The notes beneath the pieces were generated by a model, which was not told where the DNA came from, searched no databases, and was given only the letters and a program-made list of their open reading frames with translations. A program made the translations under genes and the position numbers. A DNA stretch of 64,000 bases from an uncultured bacterium (GTDB taxonomy: Bacteria > Bacillota > Clostridia > Lachnospirales > Lachnospiraceae). Shown piece by piece: positions 33,196-42,169 of the stretch (positions within the stretch are counted from its first letter, which is position 1; every line of letters starts with the position of its first letter). The stretch lies in NCBI GenBank assembly GCA_947243845.1, contig CAMXIF010000007.1:62001-126000 (forward strand). Reading direction: 5' to 3'.

Positions 33196-35892
33196 ATGAT
33201 CATGTTGAAAAGAATCCATCGATTTATGAAAAAGCTATTTTCCCCACAACTGGAATTCCATGAGCGGCTTCTGCGCATGGTTTTATCCCTGGTATTTGCC
33301 GCTTCTGTGATCGGTACAGGGCGGGTCGCACTGGGCGCTGATTCCAGGATACTTCTGGCGTTGATTCCGATGTGTATACTCTCCGCCCTTTCTATCTGGA
33401 TTGTAGTGGACCGCCATAATGCCAAACTGGCATCCTGGCTGCTGATCATCGGTACGAATATGGTACTTTTCCCGTTTCTTTTTATCTCAAGCGGCGGGAT
33501 AGACAGCGGTACGCCCATGTGGTTTGTGTTGGGACTGATTTATATTTTCCTGCTCTTTGAGGGAAAATCCTTCTGGCTCGCCATGCTCCTATCCTCCGCC
33601 TCCTTTCTCATAACATACATTGTGGCTTACTTTTATCCTGATATCATACCGCCTGTGAAACGCTTTTACACTTTCACAGACTCCTATGTGACGCTGCTTT
33701 TTATCAGCTGCTTTATCGGTATTCTTTTAAAAATTCTATCAAGAACTTACGATCAGGAAAAAAGGCTGACGGAAAAACAGAAAGCGGAAGTGGAGCAGAT
33801 TGCCCGCTCCAAAGATACTTTCTTTACCAATATGAGTCATGAGATCCGTACCCCTATCAATACCATTATCGGTCTCAACGAAATGATTCTTCGGGAGGAC
33901 ATCTCCGATGAGATTGCGGAAAACGCTATCAATATCCAAAATGCCAGCAAAATGCTCCTTACCATTATCAACGACATCTTGGATCTGTCCAAATTGGAAT
34001 CCGGCAAAATGGAGATCATCCCCAACCAATATGAAATCAGCTCCATGTTCAGCGATCTGGTCAACCTGATCTGGGTACGGGCGCATCAAAAAGATTTGGA
34101 ATTTAAAGTGGACATTGATCCGGAGATTCCTTCCATGCTCTACGGTGATGAGGTCCGCATTAAGCAGGTCATCACCAATATGTTGACCAATGCAGTCAAA
34201 TACACAGACACCGGTTCTGTCACACTGCGTGCAAAAGGAGAGCGTGTCGCCGCAGACCAGATTCTGCTGCGTATCAGTGTGGAGGATACCGGTATGGGTA
34301 TCCGCAAAGAAAATCTGGATAATCTTTTCCGCTCTTTCAAGCGTGTGGACGAATCCGATACCCGCAGCATAGAAGGTACCGGTCTGGGACTCAACATATC
34401 CAAGCAGCTGATTGAGATGATGGGGGGCAAGATCACCGTGGACAGCGTGTATCATAAGGGATCTGTGTTTACCATAGAAATCCGGCAGCGTATCGTCAAT
34501 GTACGCCCCATCGGCGTCATCAATTTCGCCGCCCAGAAACAGTTAAGACACCGCTCCCGCTACAAGCAGAGTTTCACCGCACCGGATGCCAGAATCCTGG
34601 TAGTGGACGATAATACCATGAATCTGATGGTGGTTGTGAAACTGCTCCGAGATACAAAAGTCAGGGTAGATACCGTGGAGAGTGGCCGGGAATGCCTGAA
34701 AAAGACTGCCGAGAACGCATATCATGTTATCCTGATGGATCATATGATGCCGGAAATGGATGGAGAAGCTGCCCTGCATGCCGTCCGCAGCCAGACCAAG
34801 GGATTCTGTCAGAAAACACCTGTTATCGCCCTGACCGCCAATGTCATGACCGGTGCAGAACAGATTTACCGCAATATGGGCTTCGACAGTTATCTTGCCA
34901 AACCCATCAACACGGCTCTGTTAGAGGCCAGCCTGTTAAAATACCTGCCCCCGGAGTTGATCGAATATATGGCAGACGATACCGATTCGGATTCTGAAGA
35001 TACCAGCACTGTGAATCAGATACGCTCGGCCAGAAAACGTAAGATTGCCATCACCGCAGACTGCATCTGTGACCTGCCGGAAGACCTGCTGGAGCGTTAT
35101 CAGATCCGCCTCATGTACTGCTATGTCCACACAAAGGAAGGGAGGTTTTGCGATCTCTTTGAAATATCTTCCGACAGTCTGCTGCCCTATCTGCAACTAG
35201 AGGGCAACTATGCTCATTCTTCCACAGCGGATCCTGCGGAATACGAATATTTCTTTGCCGAGGCTCTGTCCGAGGCGGAACACGTAATCCACATCACCGC
35301 CACCGTCAGCCTGAGCGGCGCCTATCCCAACGCTGCCCAGGCCAGCCGAAGTTTTGATAATGTGACGGTAATAGACTCTACCCATATCAGCAGCGGCCAC
35401 GGCTTAATGGTACTTTATGCAGCCATGCTGGCAGAGGAAGGCAAGAGTGTTCCGGAAATCTGCGATGCCCTGGAAGAATACAGGACCCGCGTTTTCTCCA
35501 ACTTCCTGGTGCCCAGCACAGAAACCCTCTACCGCAATGGCAAAGTAAGCGGCATAGTTCACAAACTCTGCACTGGCCTGAACCTCCATCCCGTTCTCGC
35601 CATGTCCAAAAACAGGCTGAAACTCTGGAAGATCGAGACCGGCAGCATGCATCGGGCAAACAGTCAGTATGTCCGTAAACTTTTAAAACACAGCAAACAG
35701 ATCGACTCCCGCCTCCTTATCCTCACCTACGCAGGATGCAGCGTGCGTCAGATTGACGAGATTCTGGCCGAGGTAGAGAAATATATAACATTTGATAAGA
35801 TCATTCTGCAAAAAGCCTCCGCTACCGTGTCCAGCAACTGCGGTGTGGGCACCTTCGGGCTGATGTTTGCCAGGAAGCCGGTTGAACAGTAA
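33196..35892 (+). CDS. Hybrid histidine kinase-receiver fused to a C-terminal DegV domain
   Basis: About 898 aa. Membrane helices occupy residues 27-182. HisKA has H216 (TNMSHEIRTPINT); HATPase has MLTNAVKYT, EDTGMGI and GTGLGLNI. The receiver spans 465-585, with D516 in LMDHMMPEMDG and K570. After an acidic linker, residues 615-895 form a complete DegV fold: KIAITADCICDLPEDLLE, AHSSTADPAEYEYFF, ITATVSLSGAYPNAAQA, VIDSTHISSGHGL, TETLYRNGKVSG and SSNCGVGTFGLMF. DegV/FakB proteins bind a fatty acid, so this kinase may sense or present a lipid; that is inference. ATG 33196 is preceded by AAAGG; GTG 33193 is an alternative. Confidence 0.92.
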   Translation: MIMLKRIHRFMKKLFSPQLEFHERLLRMVLSLVFAASVIGTGRVALGADSRILLALIPMCILSALSIWIVVDRHNAKLASWLLIIGTNMVLFPFLFISSGGIDSGTPMWFVLGLIYIFLLFEGKSFWLAMLLSSASFLITYIVAYFYPDIIPPVKRFYTFTDSYVTLLFISCFIGILLKILSRTYDQEKRLTEKQKAEVEQIARSKDTFFTNMSHEIRTPINTIIGLNEMILREDISDEIAENAINIQNASKMLLTIINDILDLSKLESGKMEIIPNQYEISSMFSDLVNLIWVRAHQKDLEFKVDIDPEIPSMLYGDEVRIKQVITNMLTNAVKYTDTGSVTLRAKGERVAADQILLRISVEDTGMGIRKENLDNLFRSFKRVDESDTRSIEGTGLGLNISKQLIEMMGGKITVDSVYHKGSVFTIEIRQRIVNVRPIGVINFAAQKQLRHRSRYKQSFTAPDARILVVDDNTMNLMVVVKLLRDTKVRVDTVESGRECLKKTAENAYHVILMDHMMPEMDGEAALHAVRSQTKGFCQKTPVIALTANVMTGAEQIYRNMGFDSYLAKPINTALLEASLLKYLPPELIEYMADDTDSDSEDTSTVNQIRSARKRKIAITADCICDLPEDLLERYQIRLMYCYVHTKEGRFCDLFEISSDSLLPYLQLEGNYAHSSTADPAEYEYFFAEALSEAEHVIHITATVSLSGAYPNAAQASRSFDNVTVIDSTHISSGHGLMVLYAAMLAEEGKSVPEICDALEEYRTRVFSNFLVPSTETLYRNGKVSGIVHKLCTGLNLHPVLAMSKNRLKLWKIETGSMHRANSQYVRKLLKHSKQIDSRLLILTYAGCSVRQIDEILAEVEKYITFDKIILQKASATVSSNCGVGTFGLMFARKPVEQ

Positions 35893-35907
35893 TAACAAGT
35901 GTTACTT

Positions 35908-38550
35908 CTATTTTTCATCACCGCTTTCCTCCTCTGCCGGGAAAACCTCTGTTGCCAGGGAATCCGCCGTTTCCACTATAGGAAGGCTCTTCGCTTTCTG
36001 AAAGGACACTGTCACCGTAAACAGATCAGCGTCTGTCTCCACGGTCAGTTCGCCGCCGCAGGCCTGGGTGAAACTCTTGGCAATGGACAGACCCAGTCCG
36101 CTGCCGCCGTCCGTACGGCTCTCATCGCCGCGCACAAAGCGCTCAGTAAAGTCTTTGGCGCTTTTCAGTTCCACACTGGACGTATTCTTCATCCGGACTA
36201 CAATATATTCCATTTCCTCAGCGAGCGTCAAATAAATTCTGGAACCTTCCAGGGAATAATGTAAGGCATTCTGCAGCAGGTTCTGGAATACCCGGTAGAG
36301 TCTCTGCCCGTCCGCCAATACCGGCATGGGTGTCTCCGGGATTGTCAGCTTCATCGTGAAGCTGCTCTGCGCAATCTGCACATTCATATCCGCCAGCGTC
36401 TGCCGCAGCAGTTTCCCCATATCCAGGACTTCCATCTGTATAGGCAGCTGCCCAGATGTCGCCTTACTCACCTCAAACACATCCTGCACGATATTTCTCA
36501 AACGTTCTGACTTTTCCCCCAGAATCTGGGTAAATTCCTTCACATGTTCCGGCAGATCCTGCTCCTGCCTGAGCAGTTCCACGTAACTGATGATGGAAGT
36601 TAACGGCGTCTTGATATCATGGGACACATTGGTCACCAGATCCACTTTCATCCGCTCGCTTTTAACCTGTTCCCGCAGCGCTGTCTCCATGCCTTTTTGA
36701 ATCTCGTTCAGGTTCTTTGCGGCCTCCTGTAAATCCGTATCTGCGGCCAACTGCAGATTCTCAGTCAGATTTCCCTCCCGTACCGCCTGGATCTGATCGG
36801 AAAGAGCGCCGATATCTTCCGCCAGCCGGCGGTTTTTACGGAGCGTCACGATATCAAGAATCATAAATCCAAGAAGCACACATAAGAATACAATGCCCAT
36901 TATCACTACGGCTGCAACAAAGCTATCAACGCCACTGCCATACATCCATTCATAAAACCACTCACACCATGCGCCGCCATAACCATATTCATAAGCTTCC
37001 GTACAAACCGCTGTCGTCCCGCATACCAGGCACAGAACCGAGCAGACTGCCCCTACAAACATGCATATGACAATCTCAATCGCTACTCTGATACGCTGTC
37101 TGCGTACCAGCCGCTTTTGCAGTGGGTATTTTAGGTCTCTCATCTTAAGCATATCGAAAAGCGGTTTCTTCTGCTTCTTTCTGTTGCCTTTCCAGTCCAA
37201 AACTGCCAGATAAAAGAGCCAGAAGAAAGCAGCCAGATAAGCGCCGGCCTGGTACATCCGGAAAGTTTCATAGGAAATATCCCCGCCCCAGCAACAATAA
37301 GAAGAGAATCCATTCCGTATTTTCCAGCAGGCTTCCGACAGCACACCTATGCTATTACCCGCCAGCCCAAGCAGGATCAGCAGGAATAATAGGACTTTCA
37401 CTTCCAGATACACTTTACCTGACAAAGCTGCGATTTTCTGATCTGCCAGCCGTTTGCTTTTATGCAAAAGCAAAGGAAAGGAAAGCGCCAGTAATATAGC
37501 AGATGTTATTAAATAGCCGCAGATTTCCTGAAACTCCCTGTGCATGGCCGTCCTTGCCTGTTTCATATAGTAGAGTCTGCCGCCATACTGGTCCACGCCA
37601 TAACCGCCGTAATCCCCCACCAGATAAAGCTGCGGATTCTTCGCCACGGCGATAAATACTCTGGCATCTTTGGCTGAATCTCCCAACGTAAAATTCGCAT
37701 AGCCCGGCACATACCAGAGACTGTCATCTCCATAGACGCCGTCACCGTACACGTCCACTTCCTGGCCATCCTTCACGATCCTTACTTTGCCATCGTCTTC
37801 CCGATTATACCAAAGGGAGAAATTATACTCCTCCAGCGGAAGCGCCGCGCCAAAATCAGATCCGTCCCACTCCTTTCCGATTTGTTCTTCATAACCATCG
37901 ATGTTAGAATAGAGCAGTTTATCCTGATACATAACTGCATAACGGATGTTTTTATTATGTGCCATATCGGCCATGTAATCATTCAGCATCTTCTCTTCAT
38001 CGTAATTCTCTGCGTACCAATCTTCATAGGAACCGTCATAAAGATTCCCATAATAATCGTTATAATATAATTCCTCTGCATCAAGCCCATACTCGGAGGC
38101 AATCGCCGTATATTCTTCCGCCTGATGTCTCTGCCGGTCCTCCCATACTTGCTGATAGTCGTCCGCATATGCAGCATCCGCAGCCTGCTCTATCACTACT
38201 TCTTCCACCACATCCGTCATAGCAGACCCATTGAATGCCCGGTCAAGCCATCCCGTATACCCGCCAAAGCCGTTGTCATAATAACCATAGGTTTCCGAAA
38301 ATGTCACAGCTTCACCATTCGTCCAGCCTTTACCGCCGGTAGCCACACTGATCAGATCGGACAGCCGTCCACTGACCAGGCTCCTAAACTCCTCACTTTC
38401 CTGATAATCCACACTGCCGTGGAAAGCCTGATCACCCAATGCCAAATACAATGAAACTGCCGGAACCAGATTCACAAGCAACATGGTCACACCGACAAAA
38501 AACACCACAAAACTACATATTACCTTACCTTTTTTCCATCTTGTATCCAA
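35908..38550 (-). CDS. Large multi-pass sensor histidine kinase
   Basis: 880 aa. A membrane helix at 12-35 is followed by a tyrosine- and acid-rich extracellular domain (about 40-330) with many YG/DY repeats, then five or six further helices between 345 and 565, a HAMP-like linker, HisKA with H in NVSHDIKTP (about residue 641) and an HATPase domain ending in GSGLGLSIAKSF. The kinase end resembles VanS/EnvZ-type enzymes. The start is TTG at 38550, 9 nt after AAAGGTGG, and overlaps the regulator gene by 26 nt, implying coupling. It converges on the kinase-DegV gene with 15 bp between stops. Signal unknown. Confidence 0.9.
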   Translation of the reverse strand: MDTRWKKGKVICSFVVFFVGVTMLLVNLVPAVSLYLALGDQAFHGSVDYQESEEFRSLVSGRLSDLISVATGGKGWTNGEAVTFSETYGYYDNGFGGYTGWLDRAFNGSAMTDVVEEVVIEQAADAAYADDYQQVWEDRQRHQAEEYTAIASEYGLDAEELYYNDYYGNLYDGSYEDWYAENYDEEKMLNDYMADMAHNKNIRYAVMYQDKLLYSNIDGYEEQIGKEWDGSDFGAALPLEEYNFSLWYNREDDGKVRIVKDGQEVDVYGDGVYGDDSLWYVPGYANFTLGDSAKDARVFIAVAKNPQLYLVGDYGGYGVDQYGGRLYYMKQARTAMHREFQEICGYLITSAILLALSFPLLLHKSKRLADQKIAALSGKVYLEVKVLLFLLILLGLAGNSIGVLSEACWKIRNGFSSYCCWGGDISYETFRMYQAGAYLAAFFWLFYLAVLDWKGNRKKQKKPLFDMLKMRDLKYPLQKRLVRRQRIRVAIEIVICMFVGAVCSVLCLVCGTTAVCTEAYEYGYGGAWCEWFYEWMYGSGVDSFVAAVVIMGIVFLCVLLGFMILDIVTLRKNRRLAEDIGALSDQIQAVREGNLTENLQLAADTDLQEAAKNLNEIQKGMETALREQVKSERMKVDLVTNVSHDIKTPLTSIISYVELLRQEQDLPEHVKEFTQILGEKSERLRNIVQDVFEVSKATSGQLPIQMEVLDMGKLLRQTLADMNVQIAQSSFTMKLTIPETPMPVLADGQRLYRVFQNLLQNALHYSLEGSRIYLTLAEEMEYIVVRMKNTSSVELKSAKDFTERFVRGDESRTDGGSGLGLSIAKSFTQACGGELTVETDADLFTVTVSFQKAKSLPIVETADSLATEVFPAEEESGDEK

Positions 38551-39223
38551 TACCCCACACCACCTTTATATATTCTGGCTCTTTCGGATTCAGCTCGATC
38601 TTTTCCCTGATATGGCGAATGTGTACCATCACGGTGTTCTCCGGCGCGAAGGACGGTTCCTCCCAGACTCTCTCATAAATCTCCTCTGCCGGAAAGATTC
38701 TTCCCCTGTTTTTCATGAGAAGTTCTATGATCTTGGTCTCTGTGGCAGTCAGCTTCACCGGCTCTCCGTCCACATAGAGCGTGCGTTCCTGCAGCCGGTA
38801 GCAGAGCCTGCCGTTTGCAATCTCATCTTCCTCGTGCTGTGCATGGATGCCGCCAAGCATCGTATACCTGCGAAGCTGGCTTTTAACCCGGGCCGCCAGC
38901 TCCTGAGGATTGAAAGGTTTGGACACATAATCGTCCGCCCCCATGGAAAGTCCCAGAATCTTGTCCGTATCTTCCGTCTTAGCGCTCAAGACGATAATGG
39001 GCAGATTCTTCCGTTCCCGAATCTTCATCATGGCAGAAAGCCCGTCCAGCTTCGGCATCATCACATCCATGATGATCAGCTGCACCGATTGTTCTCCCAG
39101 AATCCGCAATGCCTCCATGCCGTCATACGCCTTAAGCACACGATAACCTTCCTTTTCCAGAAGAAGGGCTATGGCCCGCACAATCTCTCTGTCGTCATCC
39201 ACCACCAGCACACATTCGTTCAT
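38525..39223 (-). CDS. OmpR-family response regulator (VanR-like)
   Basis: 232 aa. Receiver with VVDDDREIV, phosphoacceptor D in IIMDVMMPKLDG and K in SKPFNPQELAARV; the winged helix spans about 130-230 (VKLTATETKIIELLMKN to EPEYIKVVWGIGYKM). The start at 39223 (MNECVLVVDDD) has GAGG 8 nt upstream. It pairs with the large kinase that overlaps its 3' end. Upstream lies a perfect palindrome (39280-39295) that could be its operator. Target genes are not evident. Confidence 0.93.
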   Translation of the reverse strand: MNECVLVVDDDREIVRAIALLLEKEGYRVLKAYDGMEALRILGEQSVQLIIMDVMMPKLDGLSAMMKIRERKNLPIIVLSAKTEDTDKILGLSMGADDYVSKPFNPQELAARVKSQLRRYTMLGGIHAQHEEDEIANGRLCYRLQERTLYVDGEPVKLTATETKIIELLMKNRGRIFPAEEIYERVWEEPSFAPENTVMVHIRHIREKIELNPKEPEYIKVVWGIGYKMEKR

Positions 39224-39263
39224 TGTTAAAACCTCACTTTTCCTTAAGCCTGTTGTCATCATA

Positions 39264-39295
39264 AAGGAAGTTCCTTACAAAATCCCATGGGATTT
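39264..39295. promoter_or_regulatory. Palindromes between the GTPase-NYN gene and the response regulator
   Basis: AAATCCCATGGGATTT (39280-39295) is a perfect 16-bp palindrome; AAGGAAGTTCCTT lies beside it. It may be an operator for the regulator gene, or a weak terminator for the upstream gene (stem of 6, loop CATG, few U). Confidence 0.45.
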
Positions 39296-39312
39296 CTTAT
39301 AAATATCTTAAC

Positions 39313-42162
39313 TTATTCCCTCTTCGCCTGCTCCAGAAACGCAGCCACATCCTCGGAAACGCCTTCCAGCAGATATTGCTTCCCCCCGGTCTTTCCCTCC
39401 GTCTTCTCTATATATTCCTGCCGCAGATCCTCCGCTGCCAGCATCACTTCTTCCCTCAATTCCCTGGCAGAGACCCTGACTGCCCCGGCTCCCATGATGA
39501 TCAGCTGTTCCAGTCCATCCGAAGTTGCCACCCGTACGCGGTACTTCCGATTCATCGCATGGGCTACTTTCTCAATATATTGGTCGGCCGTCTCCGCCTC
39601 CTTTGTATAGACCACATCAATATTGTGATACCGCACCACACTGCCGGGATTCCCCTTCACTTTATAAGCATCAAACACAAGGATCAGCCGCATCTTACGG
39701 TATGCCTGATAATTGCTCAATATATCCATCAGTCTGCCTCTGGCGCCATCCAGGCTGGTCCTGGCCAGTTCCTGCAGTTCTTCCCAGGCAAAGATGATAT
39801 TATAACCATCTACCAACAGATACTCTTCCCGTGGACTCGTCTGCCCCTTATACTTCGTATCGGCTTCGTCCAAAGAACGGATTGTCTTTGCCCACCCCTG
39901 CTTCTTCCTTTCCCTGGAACCATAGGTACGGTTAAAAATCTCCTCAATCTCCTCCTGCCCAATAAAATCCTCAGCAGTGCTGGATGTATTGGCGCCGCTT
40001 CTCCTGGCATATCTGACTGCAAAACTTCCTGTCTCTTCTTCTATGTTTTCTATCTCTTCACCATTTTCACGATAGTATTGACTACTTCGGTCATCCTCAT
40101 TGCCATAAACCGTCCCATCCCGCAGTTTCCATCCCTTAGTCAGGGCAGATTCCAGATGCATATACGATTCCACCTGGTCCCACTCCACCACGAAACCCGC
40201 ACCATGGGCGCAGAACACGGAACCGCAGGGATTGTCCATATCATGTTCTGCCTCATAACCTGCCTTTTCAATGACTTCCTCCGCATTATGACATGGCTCA
40301 TACCCCTTTAATACCGTGGTCAGATGCCCTTTTCCGCCGGAATAGGCCAGCAGCTTGGCCTGATAACCGCCCATCTCAGATACCGGTACCGTGCCTGTGA
40401 GAATTGCATACTCTCCCTCCGTCTCCGGGGTGCCAAAGTTCCCAGACCTGGCCTGCATATCCGTCATGGCACGTCCGATCAATGCCGCCGGGACTTCTAT
40501 CCGAAACGTATAGACCGGCTCAAGCAGCACGCTCCTGGACTTACAGAGTCCCTGTCTGAGCGCCCGGTAAGTGGCCTGCCTGAAATCCCCGCCCTCGGTA
40601 TGTTTCAAATGAGACTTTCCTGCCGCCAGGGTAATCTGCATATCCGTGATCGGTGAACCGGTCAGCACGCCCAGATGCTCCTTTTCCTCCAAATGCGTCA
40701 AAATCAGCCGCTGCCAGTTCTTATCCAGTTTATCTTCACTGCACCGGCTGTGAAACTGCAGCCCGCTGCCCCGCTCCCCCGGTTCTAAGATCAGATGCAC
40801 CTCCGCATAATGCCTGAGTGGTTCAAAGTGACCTACGCCCTCCACCACATCAGCGATGGTTTCCTTATAGACGATGCTTCCCTCGTCAAACTCCACCTCC
40901 ACACCGAACCGCTCCCGGATCAGATTCCGCAAAATCTCAATCTGCACCTCTCCCATAAGCTGTGCATGTATCTCACCAACCTGCTCTCTCCAGACAATAT
41001 GAAGCTGGGGTTCCTCCTCTTCTAGTTGACATAACATATTATACATGCGATGTACGTCACTTCCCGCTGGCAGGACAATGCGGTATGTCATGACAGGTTC
41101 CAGGAATGGTACTGTGTCCTCCTGCTCGGCACCAAGTCCCTGTCCGCAGAAAGTCCGCACCGGCCCCGCCAATGCGCAGATAGTCCCGGCTGATACTTCC
41201 TGCTCTATCGTGTATTTTTCGCCGCCATACAAACGTATCTGGTCGATTTTTTCCTCCACAACAGCATCCGCGCCTGCTACCGGCTCCAAACCGGCATCCA
41301 TGCCGGTCTCCGCCCCCGCACGTCTGTCCCGCCCAGAAACGCTGATCGTCTGCTTCACCTTCAGACTGCCGCCGGTCACTTTTACATGAGTCAGCCTGAC
41401 GCCCTGGGCATCCCGCGTTATCTTAAACACCCTCGCCCCAAAATCCGTGCCATAAGCAGGCATGCGGGTATAGCTGGAAAGCCCATCCAGAAGTTCTTCC
41501 ACCCCTTCCCCCTTAAGGGCGGAACCAAAGAAACAGGGAAACAGCTTCCGCCCGGCAATCAAACCCGCTATCTCACCCGCGCTTATGGGCTCCTGACAAT
41601 CTTCCTGTTCCAGATACTTCTCCAGCAATCGCTCATCACATACCGCCACATTTTCATAAAACGAAGCCATCTCCTCCGCATTCCGACAGACAAAAGATAC
41701 GCACCGCTCATCCAGACTTTTCTGAAGTTCTGCAAGCAGTGCGTCTGCCTCCGTTCCCGGCTGATCCATTTTATTGATAAAAAGAAACACTGGAACCTGA
41801 TAGCGTTCCAGCAGTTTCCAGAGAGTCAGTGTATGTCCCTGCACGCCATCTGCACCGCTTATGATTAAAACCGCATAGTCCAGCACCTGCAAAGTCCGCT
41901 CCATCTCCGCCGCAAAATCTACATGTCCGGGAGTATCCAATAACGTGACTTCTATATCCTTCCATTTGAATAACGCCTGTTTCGAAAAGATGGTAATGCC
42001 CCGCTCTCTTTCCTGCCTGTCCGTATCCAAAAAGGCATCCTTATGATCCACCCGCCCCAGTCTGCGTATCATACCGCTTAGATAGAGAACCTGTTCCGCC
42101 AATGTCGTCTTACCTGCATCCACATGGGCCAGGACACCCAACACCAATTTCTTATCACTCAT
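39313..42162 (-). CDS. Tet(M)-like translational GTPase fused to a C-terminal NYN (Rae1/YacP-like) domain
   Basis: 949 aa. Residues 1-655 follow elongation factor G/Tet(M): G1 AHVDAGKTT (12-20), RERGITI (switch I), DTPGHVDF (G3), NKMD (G4), then beta-barrel and domains III-V with GEVQIEILRN and GGKGHLTTVLKGYEPC. A linker of about 120 residues, variable in look, leads to a NYN domain (about 778-915): LLVDGYNIIFAWEEL, LILVFDAYKVKG, VVYTKEAETADQYIEKV, VATSDGLEQ, the acidic set used by YacP/Rae1-type ribonucleases. Rae1 cuts mRNA in the ribosomal A site, the site reached by Tet(M)-like GTPases, so this looks like a ribosome-targeted nuclease. It follows cobS by 7 nt on the same strand. I would not call it a tetracycline-resistance gene. 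Confidence 0.93.
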   Translation of the reverse strand: MSDKKLVLGVLAHVDAGKTTLAEQVLYLSGMIRRLGRVDHKDAFLDTDRQERERGITIFSKQALFKWKDIEVTLLDTPGHVDFAAEMERTLQVLDYAVLIISGADGVQGHTLTLWKLLERYQVPVFLFINKMDQPGTEADALLAELQKSLDERCVSFVCRNAEEMASFYENVAVCDERLLEKYLEQEDCQEPISAGEIAGLIAGRKLFPCFFGSALKGEGVEELLDGLSSYTRMPAYGTDFGARVFKITRDAQGVRLTHVKVTGGSLKVKQTISVSGRDRRAGAETGMDAGLEPVAGADAVVEEKIDQIRLYGGEKYTIEQEVSAGTICALAGPVRTFCGQGLGAEQEDTVPFLEPVMTYRIVLPAGSDVHRMYNMLCQLEEEEPQLHIVWREQVGEIHAQLMGEVQIEILRNLIRERFGVEVEFDEGSIVYKETIADVVEGVGHFEPLRHYAEVHLILEPGERGSGLQFHSRCSEDKLDKNWQRLILTHLEEKEHLGVLTGSPITDMQITLAAGKSHLKHTEGGDFRQATYRALRQGLCKSRSVLLEPVYTFRIEVPAALIGRAMTDMQARSGNFGTPETEGEYAILTGTVPVSEMGGYQAKLLAYSGGKGHLTTVLKGYEPCHNAEEVIEKAGYEAEHDMDNPCGSVFCAHGAGFVVEWDQVESYMHLESALTKGWKLRDGTVYGNEDDRSSQYYRENGEEIENIEEETGSFAVRYARRSGANTSSTAEDFIGQEEIEEIFNRTYGSRERKKQGWAKTIRSLDEADTKYKGQTSPREEYLLVDGYNIIFAWEELQELARTSLDGARGRLMDILSNYQAYRKMRLILVFDAYKVKGNPGSVVRYHNIDVVYTKEAETADQYIEKVAHAMNRKYRVRVATSDGLEQLIIMGAGAVRVSARELREEVMLAAEDLRQEYIEKTEGKTGGKQYLLEGVSEDVAAFLEQAKRE

Positions 42163-42169
42163 ACCCGAA

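Noticed and set aside
39313-42162. Calling this a tetracycline-resistance gene
   Set aside because: Similarity to Tet(M) covers only the GTPase part, the protein carries an extra NYN domain, and nothing in the context points to tetracycline; resistance cannot be read from the sequence.
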